DNA from: an uncultured Burkholderiales bacterium
GTDB taxonomy: Bacteria; Pseudomonadota; Gammaproteobacteria; Burkholderiales; Burkholderiaceae_C
Direction of reading: 5' to 3'
DNA length: 15,744 nucleotides
Assembly (NCBI GenBank): GCA_903953985.1
Contig: CAJBLW010000037.1
Span: 1 to 15,744 of the forward strand
Part shown: piece by piece, positions 1 through 6,857 of the stretch
How positions within the stretch are numbered: the first letter of the stretch is position 1
Layout: every line of letters starts with the position of its first letter
Made by a program: the position numbers and the translations under genes
Notes under the pieces: model-generated
The model's database searches: none
The model's input: the letters and a program-made list of their open reading frames with translations, nothing else
Told to the model about the DNA's origin: nothing

Positions 1-1
1 T

Positions 2-1102
2 GGGGTTGGCCGGGCCGACGCGTCGCTGCCTTACACCTTGATGATGATTTGCTTGGGGCTGGGCGGCCTGATCACCGGCCGATTAGCCGATCGGCATGGC
101 CTGATGCCGGTGATGTGGATCGGGGCTTTGGCGGTGTGCGGTGGCTTTATCTGGGCAGGCATGTCAGGCAGCATCTGGGCCTTTGGTCTGGCGCACGGGC
201 TGATGGGGCTGATTGGCAGTTCATCGACCTTTGCCCCCCTGATGGCCGACACCGCCTTGTGGTGGAACCGCCGACGCGGCATCGCGGTGGCCATTTGCGC
301 CAGCGGCAATTACATCGCGGGCACCATCTGGCCGCCGATTGTTCAACACGGTGTGGAAACTTTGGGCTGGCGTCAGACTTACATCATGTTGGGCATTTTT
401 TGCGGGGTGGGCATGTTTTTGCTGGCCACCCTGATGCGTCAACGCCCGCCTCTGGTAACGCTCACGCCGGCCAACGTTCACGCTACCGTGGTCGACAGAA
501 GCCGCCCTTTTGGCTTGAAACCCGCCCATGCCCAAGGACTGCTGTTTGTCGCAGGTATGGCCTGCTGTGTGGCCATGTCCATGCCGCAGGTGCACATCGT
601 GGCCTACTGCTCTGATCTGGGTTTTGGCGCGGCGCGCGGTGCAGAGATGCTCTCTCTCATGCTGGCCAGCGGCATCGTCAGCCGCCTGGTGTTTGGCGTG
701 ATCAGCGACCGCATCGGCGGCATCCGCACTTTGCTGCTCGGCTCGTTTTTGCAGGGCTTGGCGCTGCTGATGTTTTTGCCTTTTGACGGCTTGGTGCCGC
801 TTTACATCGTCTCGGCCATGTTTGGGCTGTTTCAGGGCGGCATCGTGCCCGCCTACGCCATCATCGTGCGAGAGCACTTCGACCCCAAAGAAGCGGGGGC
901 CCGCGTGGGTTCGGTGATCATGGCCACCTTGTTGGGCATGGCCCTGGGCGGCTGGATGTCTGGCTGGGTGTTTGACATCACGGGCAGTTACCACGCGGCC
1001 TTTTTGAATGGCATCGCCTGGAACTTCCTCAACCTGTGCATCGCAAGCTGGTTGTTCTTGCGGGTGCGTCGGGCTGAACGCGGCACACCGGCTCATGTTT
1101 GA
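2..1102 (+). CDS. MFS transporter, 5' end outside window
   Basis: This is a Major Facilitator Superfamily permease of the inner membrane whose start lies before the window; the frame is open from base 2, upstream of the first visible ATG at 38. The visible 366 residues carry two copies of the MFS loop motif: GRLADRHG shortly after the first visible helix, and GVISDRIGG about 200 residues later. That is what two six-helix halves should show, with the first helix or two missing. Many hydrophobic helices can be read, and the C-terminus ends in a basic tail (LRVRRAERG). The general style recalls the oxalate/formate and monocarboxylate-like MFS groups, but the substrate cannot be told. It converges with the - strand MFS gene ending at 1158; the 55 bases between hold no convincing T-tailed terminator. 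Confidence 0.9.
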   Translation, partial: GVGRADASLPYTLMMICLGLGGLITGRLADRHGLMPVMWIGALAVCGGFIWAGMSGSIWAFGLAHGLMGLIGSSSTFAPLMADTALWWNRRRGIAVAICASGNYIAGTIWPPIVQHGVETLGWRQTYIMLGIFCGVGMFLLATLMRQRPPLVTLTPANVHATVVDRSRPFGLKPAHAQGLLFVAGMACCVAMSMPQVHIVAYCSDLGFGAARGAEMLSLMLASGIVSRLVFGVISDRIGGIRTLLLGSFLQGLALLMFLPFDGLVPLYIVSAMFGLFQGGIVPAYAIIVREHFDPKEAGARVGSVIMATLLGMALGGWMSGWVFDITGSYHAAFLNGIAWNFLNLCIASWLFLRVRRAERGTPAHV

Positions 1103-1157
1103 ATCGTTCGCGCTTCGCCGACACAAGCTGAGCACCCAAGCCACGAAATGTGCAGGC

Positions 1158-2417
1158 TCAGTGCCAGCGGCTTGAGCGACGCCACACGCTCAACAACAGC
1201 AAGACCAAGGCCAGCCCTGCCGCCCATGGCAGCAGGCCCATGGTGCCCGCCCAAATGGCCTCAGGTTGTGAAGCGCCGTTTGCCAAGGCCCGGCTTTGCA
1301 ACAGTTCCATGAGCCACAGCCAGACCATGGCCGCACCCACGATGCCCACGGTGCGGGTCACCAGGGTCAGGCTGCCCGACAGTCCCCGCGCCGAGTCGGG
1401 CAAAGCGGCCACCACCTGGTCGGCGTAGACCACCTGAAACACCCCCAGACCGAAACCCTGCAAGAGCAAGGCCAAGGCCATGAAGGGCCAGGCTTGCGCC
1501 ATTGACACCGCACCGATTGAGGCCAAACCCAAGGCCATGACCCCTTGCGCTGTGAGGCCCGCAGACCACAAGTCCATGCGGCGCAGCAGCACTGGGGCCA
1601 CGCCCGAGCCGACCAACACGCCCAGGGCCCAGAGCGAGAGGATGGCGCCACTGGCCGTGCCTCCCCATCCCACAGCAGGTAAGGCGTAAGGCAAGCTCAG
1701 TGCAATGGTGAAACTGCAAAATTGGACCCCCACACTGAGCAGGTTGATCCAGGCGAAATCGGCATCGCGTCGCAGGAGGCCCCACAACCCCCGCACGCTG
1801 CCCGCTTGGCTGGCAGCGCTGGGCGTGCTCAGTGTCTGCACCCGCAGACAACGGACCAGCCAAGGCGAACACAACCAAGCCAGCAGCACAATCGGCACCC
1901 TAAAACCGTACACACCGGCCCAGCCCCAATGCAGCATGCTGATGCCCCCGAGCAAAGGGGCCAGCACACCCGCCGCCGCAAACATGGCGCCATACACCGA
2001 CAGCGCTTGCGTGCGTTGCCCGGCGGCCAGCAAACCCATGGCCAAGGCAGGCGCACAAGACAACGTCAGCGCCACCCCGATGCCCTGCAAGACCCGTCCG
2101 GCCAGCAGCCAGCCATAAGACGGTGCCGCCGCACAGGCCGCCAAGGCCAGCGCCGACAGCACCAAGCCCCAGCGAAACACGCGCAAGTGGCCCAGGCGGT
2201 CCCCCAGCACACCGCAAAACAGCATCAGGCTGCCGTACGTGATGACATAGCACAGCGCCACCCAACGGATGTCGGGTGTGGCCAAGGCGAAGGCTTCGGT
2301 CATGGCCGGAAAAGCCATGTTGACCGCAAAGTCGAGCGGGGCGATCGCGGCGCCGCAGCCGACGATGGCAAAACCCAGAAAAGGCGTGCGGGTGCGGGGC
2401 GTTGTCAATTGGCTCAC
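1158..2417 (-). CDS. MFS transporter (drug-efflux-like), last gene of the stress-kinase operon
   Basis: This is an inner-membrane MFS permease of 419 residues with about 12 hydrophobic helices. The first helix region has the PLDFAVNMAFP motif (Asp29), like the D1 motif of drug:H+ antiporters. Motif A follows as GDRLGHLR (72-79) and a motif-B-like GRVLQGIG (107-114). The frame can be opened back to 2504, but I chose the GTG at 2417-2415. It overlaps the TGA of the upstream srkA-like gene in a 4-base GTGA, the conserved hydrophobic part begins soon after, and the longer start would overlap srkA by 91 bases. Translation is therefore probably coupled to srkA. The substrate is unknown; being last in an operon of signalling proteins suggests co-regulation in stress rather than a fixed partnership. 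Confidence 0.87.
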   Translation of the reverse strand: MSQLTTPRTRTPFLGFAIVGCGAAIAPLDFAVNMAFPAMTEAFALATPDIRWVALCYVITYGSLMLFCGVLGDRLGHLRVFRWGLVLSALALAACAAAPSYGWLLAGRVLQGIGVALTLSCAPALAMGLLAAGQRTQALSVYGAMFAAAGVLAPLLGGISMLHWGWAGVYGFRVPIVLLAWLCSPWLVRCLRVQTLSTPSAASQAGSVRGLWGLLRRDADFAWINLLSVGVQFCSFTIALSLPYALPAVGWGGTASGAILSLWALGVLVGSGVAPVLLRRMDLWSAGLTAQGVMALGLASIGAVSMAQAWPFMALALLLQGFGLGVFQVVYADQVVAALPDSARGLSGSLTLVTRTVGIVGAAMVWLWLMELLQSRALANGASQPEAIWAGTMGLLPWAAGLALVLLLLSVWRRSSRWH

Positions 2418-3433
2418 ACCACCAGCGGCGCTTCCTGCATCTGCTCGACTTGCTCTTGCAGCATCAGCACCTGGCCGCGCCAATAGTCGGGCGTGCCAAA
2501 CCACGGAAAGTTGACCGGAAAAATCGGGTCTTCCCAGCGCCGCGCCAGCCAGGCGCTGTAGTGGATCAAACGCAAGGTGCGCAGCGGCTCGATCAAGCGC
2601 AACTCGGCGCGGTCAAAGTCACGCACCTGTTCATAGCCATCGAGCAAAGCCGACAGTTGCTGCGTGCGCTGCGCTCGGTCGCCCGACAGCAGCATCCACA
2701 GGTCTTGCACGGCCGGGCCCATGCGGGCATCGTCCAGGTCCACAAAGTGTGGACCGCCACCGGGCAGTTCGGCAGGCGTCCACAAAATGTTGCCCGGGTG
2801 GCAGTCGCCGTGCAGGCGAATCAGCTGCCGCTCTGCTGTCCCCTGCGCCATTTTTTCTTGCACCAAATCCAGGGCCGCAGCAAAGGCCTCTCGCCATTCG
2901 CGCTCAACCTCCAAAGGAACCATTTGGTTCGTTTGCAACCACTCGGCGGGCTCGAGCGCAAAGGTCTGCACATCGAGCTTGGGGCGGTGCGCAAAGGGCT
3001 TGGCCGCGCCCACGGTGTGGATGCGGGCCAGAAAACGGCCAATCCATTCCAGCACCTCAAAGTCATCCAACTCTGGCGTGCGGCCGCCACGCAAGGGGCT
3101 GACCGAAAAATCAAACCCCGCACTTTGGTGCAACGTCTGACCATTCAGCACCATGGGTGGCACCACCGGCACTTCGGCCGCCAACAGCTCGGCCGCAAAG
3201 TCGTGTTCTTCCTGAATCTGCTCTCGGCTCCAGCGGCCAGGCCGGTAAAACTTGAGCACCACCGCCGCGCTGCCTTGCACCGGCTCGTCCAGGTGTGCAC
3301 GGTACACGCGGTTTTCGTAAGAGCTGAGCGCCAGCAAACGGCCGTCGGGCCACAGGCCCAGATCGGTCAATGCGTCCATCACCCGGTCCGGGGTGAGTTC
3401 AGCGTAGGGATGCAAGGCGTTCGGTTCGGTCAT
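2414..3433 (-). CDS. srkA: SrkA/YihE-type stress response kinase
   Basis: This is a cytoplasmic kinase of 339 residues in the aminoglycoside-phosphotransferase fold, close to E. coli SrkA (YihE, 328 residues), a Ser/Thr kinase tied to envelope stress and protection from stress-induced death. Visible features are the nucleotide-binding lysine (VVLKFYRPGRWS, Lys61), the catalytic loop RLHGDCHPGNILW (Asp210, Asn215) and the metal-binding stretch VDLDDARMGP (Asp232). QDLWMLLSGD follows, a YihE hallmark. These make it distinct from AmgK and from antibiotic kinases. The ATG at 3433 gives a normal-length N-terminus. It lies 28 bases after the kinase-Usp gene and its TGA overlaps the GTG of the MFS gene. 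No strong Shine-Dalgarno is seen next to the ATG. Confidence 0.92.
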   Translation of the reverse strand: MTEPNALHPYAELTPDRVMDALTDLGLWPDGRLLALSSYENRVYRAHLDEPVQGSAAVVLKFYRPGRWSREQIQEEHDFAAELLAAEVPVVPPMVLNGQTLHQSAGFDFSVSPLRGGRTPELDDFEVLEWIGRFLARIHTVGAAKPFAHRPKLDVQTFALEPAEWLQTNQMVPLEVEREWREAFAAALDLVQEKMAQGTAERQLIRLHGDCHPGNILWTPAELPGGGPHFVDLDDARMGPAVQDLWMLLSGDRAQRTQQLSALLDGYEQVRDFDRAELRLIEPLRTLRLIHYSAWLARRWEDPIFPVNFPWFGTPDYWRGQVLMLQEQVEQMQEAPLVV

Positions 3434-3461
3434 GCACCGATTGTGGCGCAGCCCTCAGGAC

Positions 3462-4901
3462 TCAAGCGGCAGCCAGTTGCTCGAAAGGCAAATTGGGCTT
3501 GACCAGGATCACCGTGCAGGGCGCTTCCATGGCCACCTTGATCGGCACCGTGGCCACAAAGCGCTGCATTTGCAGCCCATGCGTGGCCGCGCCCAGGATG
3601 ACCATGCTGACCTGATTGCCTTCGGCGTACTTGACCAGCGCATCGGCCACATCGCCCGACTCCAGCACATGGAACGAGGTCTGGTGGTCGCTCAGGTCCA
3701 GCGGCTGCGCCCACTGCTGCAAACGGGTGAGGTGCCATCGGTGCACGCTGGTTTCACTTTTGTGCGACTCGGTCGCGTTGGTGTCGCCCGTACCGATAAC
3801 GGTCACACACGCCAGCCGCGCCCCGGGCCGGATACCGAGCGAGCGCGACACGGCTTCGCGCAAAGAGTACAGCGTGGCATCGCTCACATCTTTGTAGGGC
3901 ACCGCCACCATCACGATGGGCACCTGCTCGATTTCTTGCGAAGGCAAAGGGCTGGGCTGGTACTGCATGCCAGCGGCGCGCAGCCAGCGTTTGAAATGCG
4001 CCACAAAACCCGTGCCCTGAGTCTGCCGTCCACGCTCGGTGATGCGAATGTCTTGGGTGTGTGTCAGGTCAAACGCCAGGTGCGCAGCAGAGGGGTAGCG
4101 CTCTGCCGCCACGGGGGCCAGGCATCGCAAAATGACCTCTTGCAGCCATTCAGGCACATCAGGGCGGCGCTTTCGCGGAGGCACCGGGTCCATCCACAAA
4201 CGCTGTCGCATGCCGCCTGCGGTGGCGGGCTCGCCAAAGGGCGTTGCGCCCGTGGTCAGTTGGTACAGCATCACGCCCAAGGCGAACACGTCGCTGCGCG
4301 GGTCGCCCCGCACACCCACCACTTGCTCGGGCGCAATCCAAATCGGCGAACCGACCGCCTTGCGCAGCTCTTCGGCCAGCAAATCCGGGTAATGCCCATG
4401 GCACGACAAGCCAAAGTCGAGCAGCAGGGCCGCGCCATCGGGGCGGATCAGCACGTTGGCAGGCTTGAGATCGAGGTGGCACACGTTCTGGCGGTGCAGG
4501 CTGTGCGCGGCCTTGGCCATGGCCGCCCCCAAACGGGCGATTTCATCGGGCGCGAGCGGCTCACCCCGGTCCAGCCAGTGCTGCAAGGTTTGCCCCTGCA
4601 CATATTCCATGACCAGATACGGGATACGCGACAAATCACCCGCCGCCACAAAGCGCGGCACATGCGGCCCCGTGAGCGTGGGCATAATTTGTTGTTCGAT
4701 CTCGAAACTGATGATGTTCTCGGCCCCGTCACCTGCGGTCATGCGCGGGATCTTCATGGCCATGGGAAATTCGGGCTCGCGGCGCGTGCCATCGGCGGCA
4801 GGCGCGTAACCCACTTTGTAAATATGCGCCATGCCACCGGCATGCAGACATTCTTCCATCTCGAAGCCGTCGATGACTTCACCGGGCTGCAGCAGTTTCA
4901 A
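3462..4901 (-). CDS. Ser/Thr protein kinase fused to a universal stress protein domain
   Basis: This is a 479-residue two-domain protein. Residues about 12-280 are a Hanks-type Ser/Thr kinase: glycine loop HAGGMAHIYKV (20-30), ATP lysine Lys50 (AMKIP), catalytic loop HLDLKPANVL (Asp144, Lys146, Asn149; HLD replaces HRD), DFGL (Asp162), APE at 190-192 and SDVFALG (Asp204). The residues needed for catalysis are all present. Residues about 327-467 form a Usp domain, ending in ILGAATHG and TVILVK. Its ATP-binding motif (G2xG9xG[S/T]) is degenerate, with Thr440 and Ala450 where glycines are usual, so ATP binding there is doubtful. No transmembrane helix is obvious, so it is probably cytoplasmic. 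I took the TTG at 4901 as start: it overlaps the upstream TGA (TTGA) and has GGAG eight bases upstream. The next ATG is codon 15, just before the glycine loop. Confidence 0.92.
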   Translation of the reverse strand: MKLLQPGEVIDGFEMEECLHAGGMAHIYKVGYAPAADGTRREPEFPMAMKIPRMTAGDGAENIISFEIEQQIMPTLTGPHVPRFVAAGDLSRIPYLVMEYVQGQTLQHWLDRGEPLAPDEIARLGAAMAKAAHSLHRQNVCHLDLKPANVLIRPDGAALLLDFGLSCHGHYPDLLAEELRKAVGSPIWIAPEQVVGVRGDPRSDVFALGVMLYQLTTGATPFGEPATAGGMRQRLWMDPVPPRKRRPDVPEWLQEVILRCLAPVAAERYPSAAHLAFDLTHTQDIRITERGRQTQGTGFVAHFKRWLRAAGMQYQPSPLPSQEIEQVPIVMVAVPYKDVSDATLYSLREAVSRSLGIRPGARLACVTVIGTGDTNATESHKSETSVHRWHLTRLQQWAQPLDLSDHQTSFHVLESGDVADALVKYAEGNQVSMVILGAATHGLQMQRFVATVPIKVAMEAPCTVILVKPNLPFEQLAAA

Positions 4902-5662
4902 CGTCCAGTCTCCAAACGGTGGGCAAAATACTCGGGCAAACCGGCCTGCCGAATGGCTTGCGCCGCAGCGGCATGGTCGTAAGGCACGCGCTGAAAAGTC
5001 AAACGCCCAGCGCTCATGTCATAGAGGGCGTACATGGCCCGGGGGTCGCCATCGCGCGGCTGCCCGACCGAGCCCACTGTGGCCACACAGGTGCGCGAAC
5101 GCGGCAGCGGCACGGCCACGCCAGGTGTGGGCTTGAAAGGCATCAGGCCACGCCCAGCACCTTGGTAATACAAGGTCTGGTGGTGCACATGGCCCACCAG
5201 CACATGGGGGGGCAAGAGCCCGACCAGCCCAACGGCCTTGGCTGCGTCCAGGCAAGCCCTGGCGGCCCGCTCGCCGTCCACATAGCGCCAGGTCTCGGGC
5301 TTGTCGGCACTGGCATGCACCAGCAGCACATGATCCACGGTTTCGGTCAGGGGCAGATGCGCCAGAAAGTGAAGCTGCGCCTCGTTCAACTGCGCGTGCG
5401 TCCAGGCGGCAGAGCTGGCCCCCAGGGACACATCGCCCGTGGGCGGCATAACAGCCATCGCATCGTGGTTGCCCTGCAGCACCCAGGCCCCTTGCGCCTG
5501 CAAGGCCATGACCTGGTCCAGCACCCCCACCGGGTCGGCACCATAGCCCACCAGATCGCCCAAAAAAGCAAAGTTGTCCGCGCCTTCCGATCGGGCATGG
5601 GACAAACAGGCATCCAGCGCTTGACGGTTGGCGTGCAGATCTGACAGCAAAGCCAGCCGCAT
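4898..5662 (-). CDS. Calcineurin-like metallophosphoesterase
   Basis: This is a cytoplasmic dinuclear-metal phosphoesterase of 254 residues. The full ligand set is visible: SDLHAN (Asp8, His10), GDLVGYGADP (Asp36), GNHD (Asn65, His66), LVHAS (His116) and GHVHHQ (His158, His160). A GSVGQPRDGDPRA block follows near residue 200, typical of the YfcE/Metallophos_2 branch. Members of this branch act on phosphodiesters, diadenosine polyphosphates or phosphoproteins; which applies here cannot be read. The ATG at 5662 is preceded by AAGGAG at a good distance. It is the first gene of the operon, and its TGA overlaps the TTG start of the kinase-Usp gene, so the two are probably made in step. That suggests, as inference only, that it opposes the kinase. 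Confidence 0.9.
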   Translation of the reverse strand: MRLALLSDLHANRQALDACLSHARSEGADNFAFLGDLVGYGADPVGVLDQVMALQAQGAWVLQGNHDAMAVMPPTGDVSLGASSAAWTHAQLNEAQLHFLAHLPLTETVDHVLLVHASADKPETWRYVDGERAARACLDAAKAVGLVGLLPPHVLVGHVHHQTLYYQGAGRGLMPFKPTPGVAVPLPRSRTCVATVGSVGQPRDGDPRAMYALYDMSAGRLTFQRVPYDHAAAAQAIRQAGLPEYFAHRLETGR

Positions 5663-5667
5663 TGGAT

Positions 5668-5673
5668 CTCCTT
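5668..5673 (-). promoter_or_regulatory. Shine-Dalgarno of the metallophosphoesterase gene
   Basis: On the - strand the sequence reads AAGGAG, then five bases, then ATG at 5662-5660. It is one of the strongest ribosome binding sites in the window and fixes the start of the operon's first gene. Confidence 0.75.
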
Positions 5674-5736
5674 AAAAAGGGGGAAGGCCCCATCATCTGC
5701 GATAGGGCTGAAGCCAATCTTGCCTCCCGCGCACCC

Positions 5737-5761
5737 TCAAGGCCTTGACACGCATCAAGGC
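5737..5761. repeat. Nested inverted repeats around the FNR-like site
   Basis: TCAAGGCCTTGA (5737-5748) is a perfect 12-base palindrome. It shares its right half with a second perfect repeat, GCCTTGA / TCAAGGC (5742-5748 and 5755-5761, spacer of six). The second repeat contains the FNR-like site. The structure has no run of T, so it is a poor intrinsic terminator for the upstream hydratase gene and more likely a protein-binding cluster. Confidence 0.6.
5745..5758 (-). promoter_or_regulatory. FNR/Anr-type binding site upstream of the kinase-Usp operon
   Basis: The - strand reads TTGATGCGTGTCAA, which matches TTGAT-N4-ATCAA at 9 of 10 conserved bases; the only miss is G for A at the start of the second half. 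Its centre is about 89 bases upstream of the metallophosphoesterase ATG. An activator site centred at -41.5 would put the transcript start near 5710 and a -10 element at 5722-5717, where the - strand reads CAAGAT (3 of 6 to TATAAT). FNR/Anr proteins bind such sites with an oxygen-sensitive iron-sulfur cluster, and several Usp genes in Pseudomonas are under Anr. The site is seen; its use is inferred. Confidence 0.55.
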
Positions 5762-5787
5762 GTCCGGAAATTCAGCCGATGAGGGCT

Positions 5788-6603
5788 TCAGGTGCCGGTG
5801 AAACGGGCCGCGCGCTTTTCCACAAACGAACGCACGCCCTCGGCCGCATCGTCGCTGTTGGACAGCATTTTTTGCACCGGAATGAAGTCGTGCATGGCCA
5901 CCAGCGGGCCGTGCTCCACCGCTTTGAGCACGTTTTGCCGTGTGGCCACCACCGCCAGCGGCGCTTGCGCGGCGATCTGCCCGGCGATGTGCATGGCCTC
6001 GGGCAGCAGACCCGCCCCAGGCACCACCTTTTGCACAAAGTTCAGGCGCAGGGCTTCGGCACTGTCAAACACGTCGGCCGTGAGCAAGTGCAAAAGCGCA
6101 TTGCCCATGCCTGCGCGCTCGGCCATGCGCAGCGTGGCACCGCCCGTGGCCATGATGCCGCGCTGCACCTCCAACTGCGAAAACCGGCAGTCATCGGCTG
6201 CCACCACGATGTCGGCCGCCAGCATCAGCTCAATGCCCAGCGTGTAGGTGATGCCCTGGACTGCCACCACCATCGGTTTGACGCGTCGGCGGTAGCCCTC
6301 CATGCCCAGGTTCAGGGGATCCACCAAGCCCAGAGGCACCGACTTTTCGCCGCGCTTCATCAGGGGTGCGATGGTGGGCAAGTCCAGTCCGGCAGTGAAG
6401 TGATCACCAGAGGCGCACAACACGCCCACGCGCAGGGCAGGGTCATCATCGAGCCGGGTGTACGCCTCGCCCAACTCGCGGAACATCTTGGGCGTGAAAC
6501 CGTTGCGCTTGGCGGGGCGGTTGATGCAAATTTGAAGGACTGCACCGTGCACGGTGCAGTCGATCTGGCCTTCGGGGTGTGGGGTGGAATTCATGAACAG
6601 CAT
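5788..6603 (-). CDS. Enoyl-CoA hydratase/isomerase family protein
   Basis: This is a crotonase-fold enzyme of 271 residues, cytoplasmic, expected to hydrate or isomerise enoyl-CoA thioesters in fatty or organic acid breakdown. Seen are the substrate loop SGDHFTAGLDL (65-75), the oxyanion region KPMVVAVQGITYTLGIELM with Glu125, and FSQLEVQRGIMATGG with Glu145. Both positions equivalent to the two catalytic glutamates of rat crotonase (144 and 164) are kept. The usual GGG before the first Glu is TLGI here. The exact substrate is uncertain. The start is also unsure: ATG at 6603 is given, with ATG at 6594 three codons on. Neither has a Shine-Dalgarno, and a strong hairpin (6609-6624) sits where one would be. 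The next gene on the strand is 125 bases away with its own likely promoter, so this gene may be transcribed alone. Confidence 0.88.
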   Translation of the reverse strand: MLFMNSTPHPEGQIDCTVHGAVLQICINRPAKRNGFTPKMFRELGEAYTRLDDDPALRVGVLCASGDHFTAGLDLPTIAPLMKRGEKSVPLGLVDPLNLGMEGYRRRVKPMVVAVQGITYTLGIELMLAADIVVAADDCRFSQLEVQRGIMATGGATLRMAERAGMGNALLHLLTADVFDSAEALRLNFVQKVVPGAGLLPEAMHIAGQIAAQAPLAVVATRQNVLKAVEHGPLVAMHDFIPVQKMLSNSDDAAEGVRSFVEKRAARFTGT

Positions 6604-6608
6604 GCTAG

Positions 6609-6624
6609 GGCGGGAAACCCCGCC
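6609..6624 (-). promoter_or_regulatory. GC-rich hairpin just upstream of the hydratase start
   Basis: GGCGGG / CCCGCC is a perfect six-base inverted repeat with a four-base loop, five bases from the ATG at 6603 on the mRNA. It would occupy the ribosome landing area. It may limit translation, or show that the true start is the ATG at 6594 or later. There is no T-run, so a terminator role is unlikely. Confidence 0.45.
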
Positions 6625-6645
6625 AGCGCTTCACACGGGCGACAG

Positions 6646-6667
6646 GCTTGAATCACCACCATCAAGC
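6646..6667. repeat. Inverted repeat GCTTGA-N10-TCAAGC, possible operator
   Basis: The six-base arms at 6646-6651 and 6662-6667 are perfect complements. They lie in the leader/promoter region of the hydratase gene, centred 53 bases from its ATG. A short hairpin (ACCCC / GGGGT, 6668-6684) follows directly. A dimeric regulator could bind here, but no specific family is indicated. Confidence 0.35.
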
Positions 6668-6724
6668 ACCCCACAAATGGGGGTCTTCACTGATCACGGT
6701 TCCAGTTGGTCCAGGTTTCAACAC

Positions 6725-6857
6725 AGGCTGGCTCTGGTGAAAAGTCATTTTTGAGCCATTACCCAATTGGGGATTTACAAATTTCAGAATGACAATAAGC
6801 TTCAAATCATCAAAATTAATTTTACAAAAACGCATTGAAAATTAAACATTAAGCACC
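6725..6857. other. AT-rich divergent promoter region
   Basis: This stretch between the hydratase and the HTH gene is sharply AT-rich. By hand count only 14 of the 60 bases 6781-6840 are G or C, against well over 60% in neighbouring genes. It holds two perfect palindromes: CCCAATTGGG (6762-6771) and AAAATTAATTTT (6812-6823). Two TTTACA hexamers (6774-6779 and 6821-6826) resemble -35 elements, but neither has a good -10 at the right distance. It probably carries the HTH gene promoter and could be bound by an H-NS-like protein or by the HTH protein itself. No Shine-Dalgarno precedes the ATG at 6858. Confidence 0.5.

Noticed and set aside
221..1144. A 307-codon - strand frame opposite the first MFS gene
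   Set aside because: Its His/Gln-rich translation without hydrophobic helices or motifs is a shadow of the MFS gene.
2418..2504. Longer start (ATG at 2504) for the second MFS gene
   Set aside because: It would overlap srkA by 91 bases and add an Ala/Arg-rich tail with no family counterpart; the GTGA overlap start fits better.
2402..3502. A 366-codon + strand frame opposite the SrkA-like gene
   Set aside because: It has no domain signature and the typical composition of an antisense frame; the opposite strand encodes clear SrkA motifs.
3432..4982. A 516-codon open frame on the + strand opposite the kinase-Usp gene
   Set aside because: It is longer than the real gene, but its translation is rich in His, Arg and Gln with no recognisable motif, while the - strand shows a complete kinase. 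It is a high-GC antisense artefact.
6646..6667. A second FNR site (TTGAA...ATCAA) upstream of the hydratase
   Set aside because: The half sites are separated by eight bases instead of four, so an FNR dimer would not fit.
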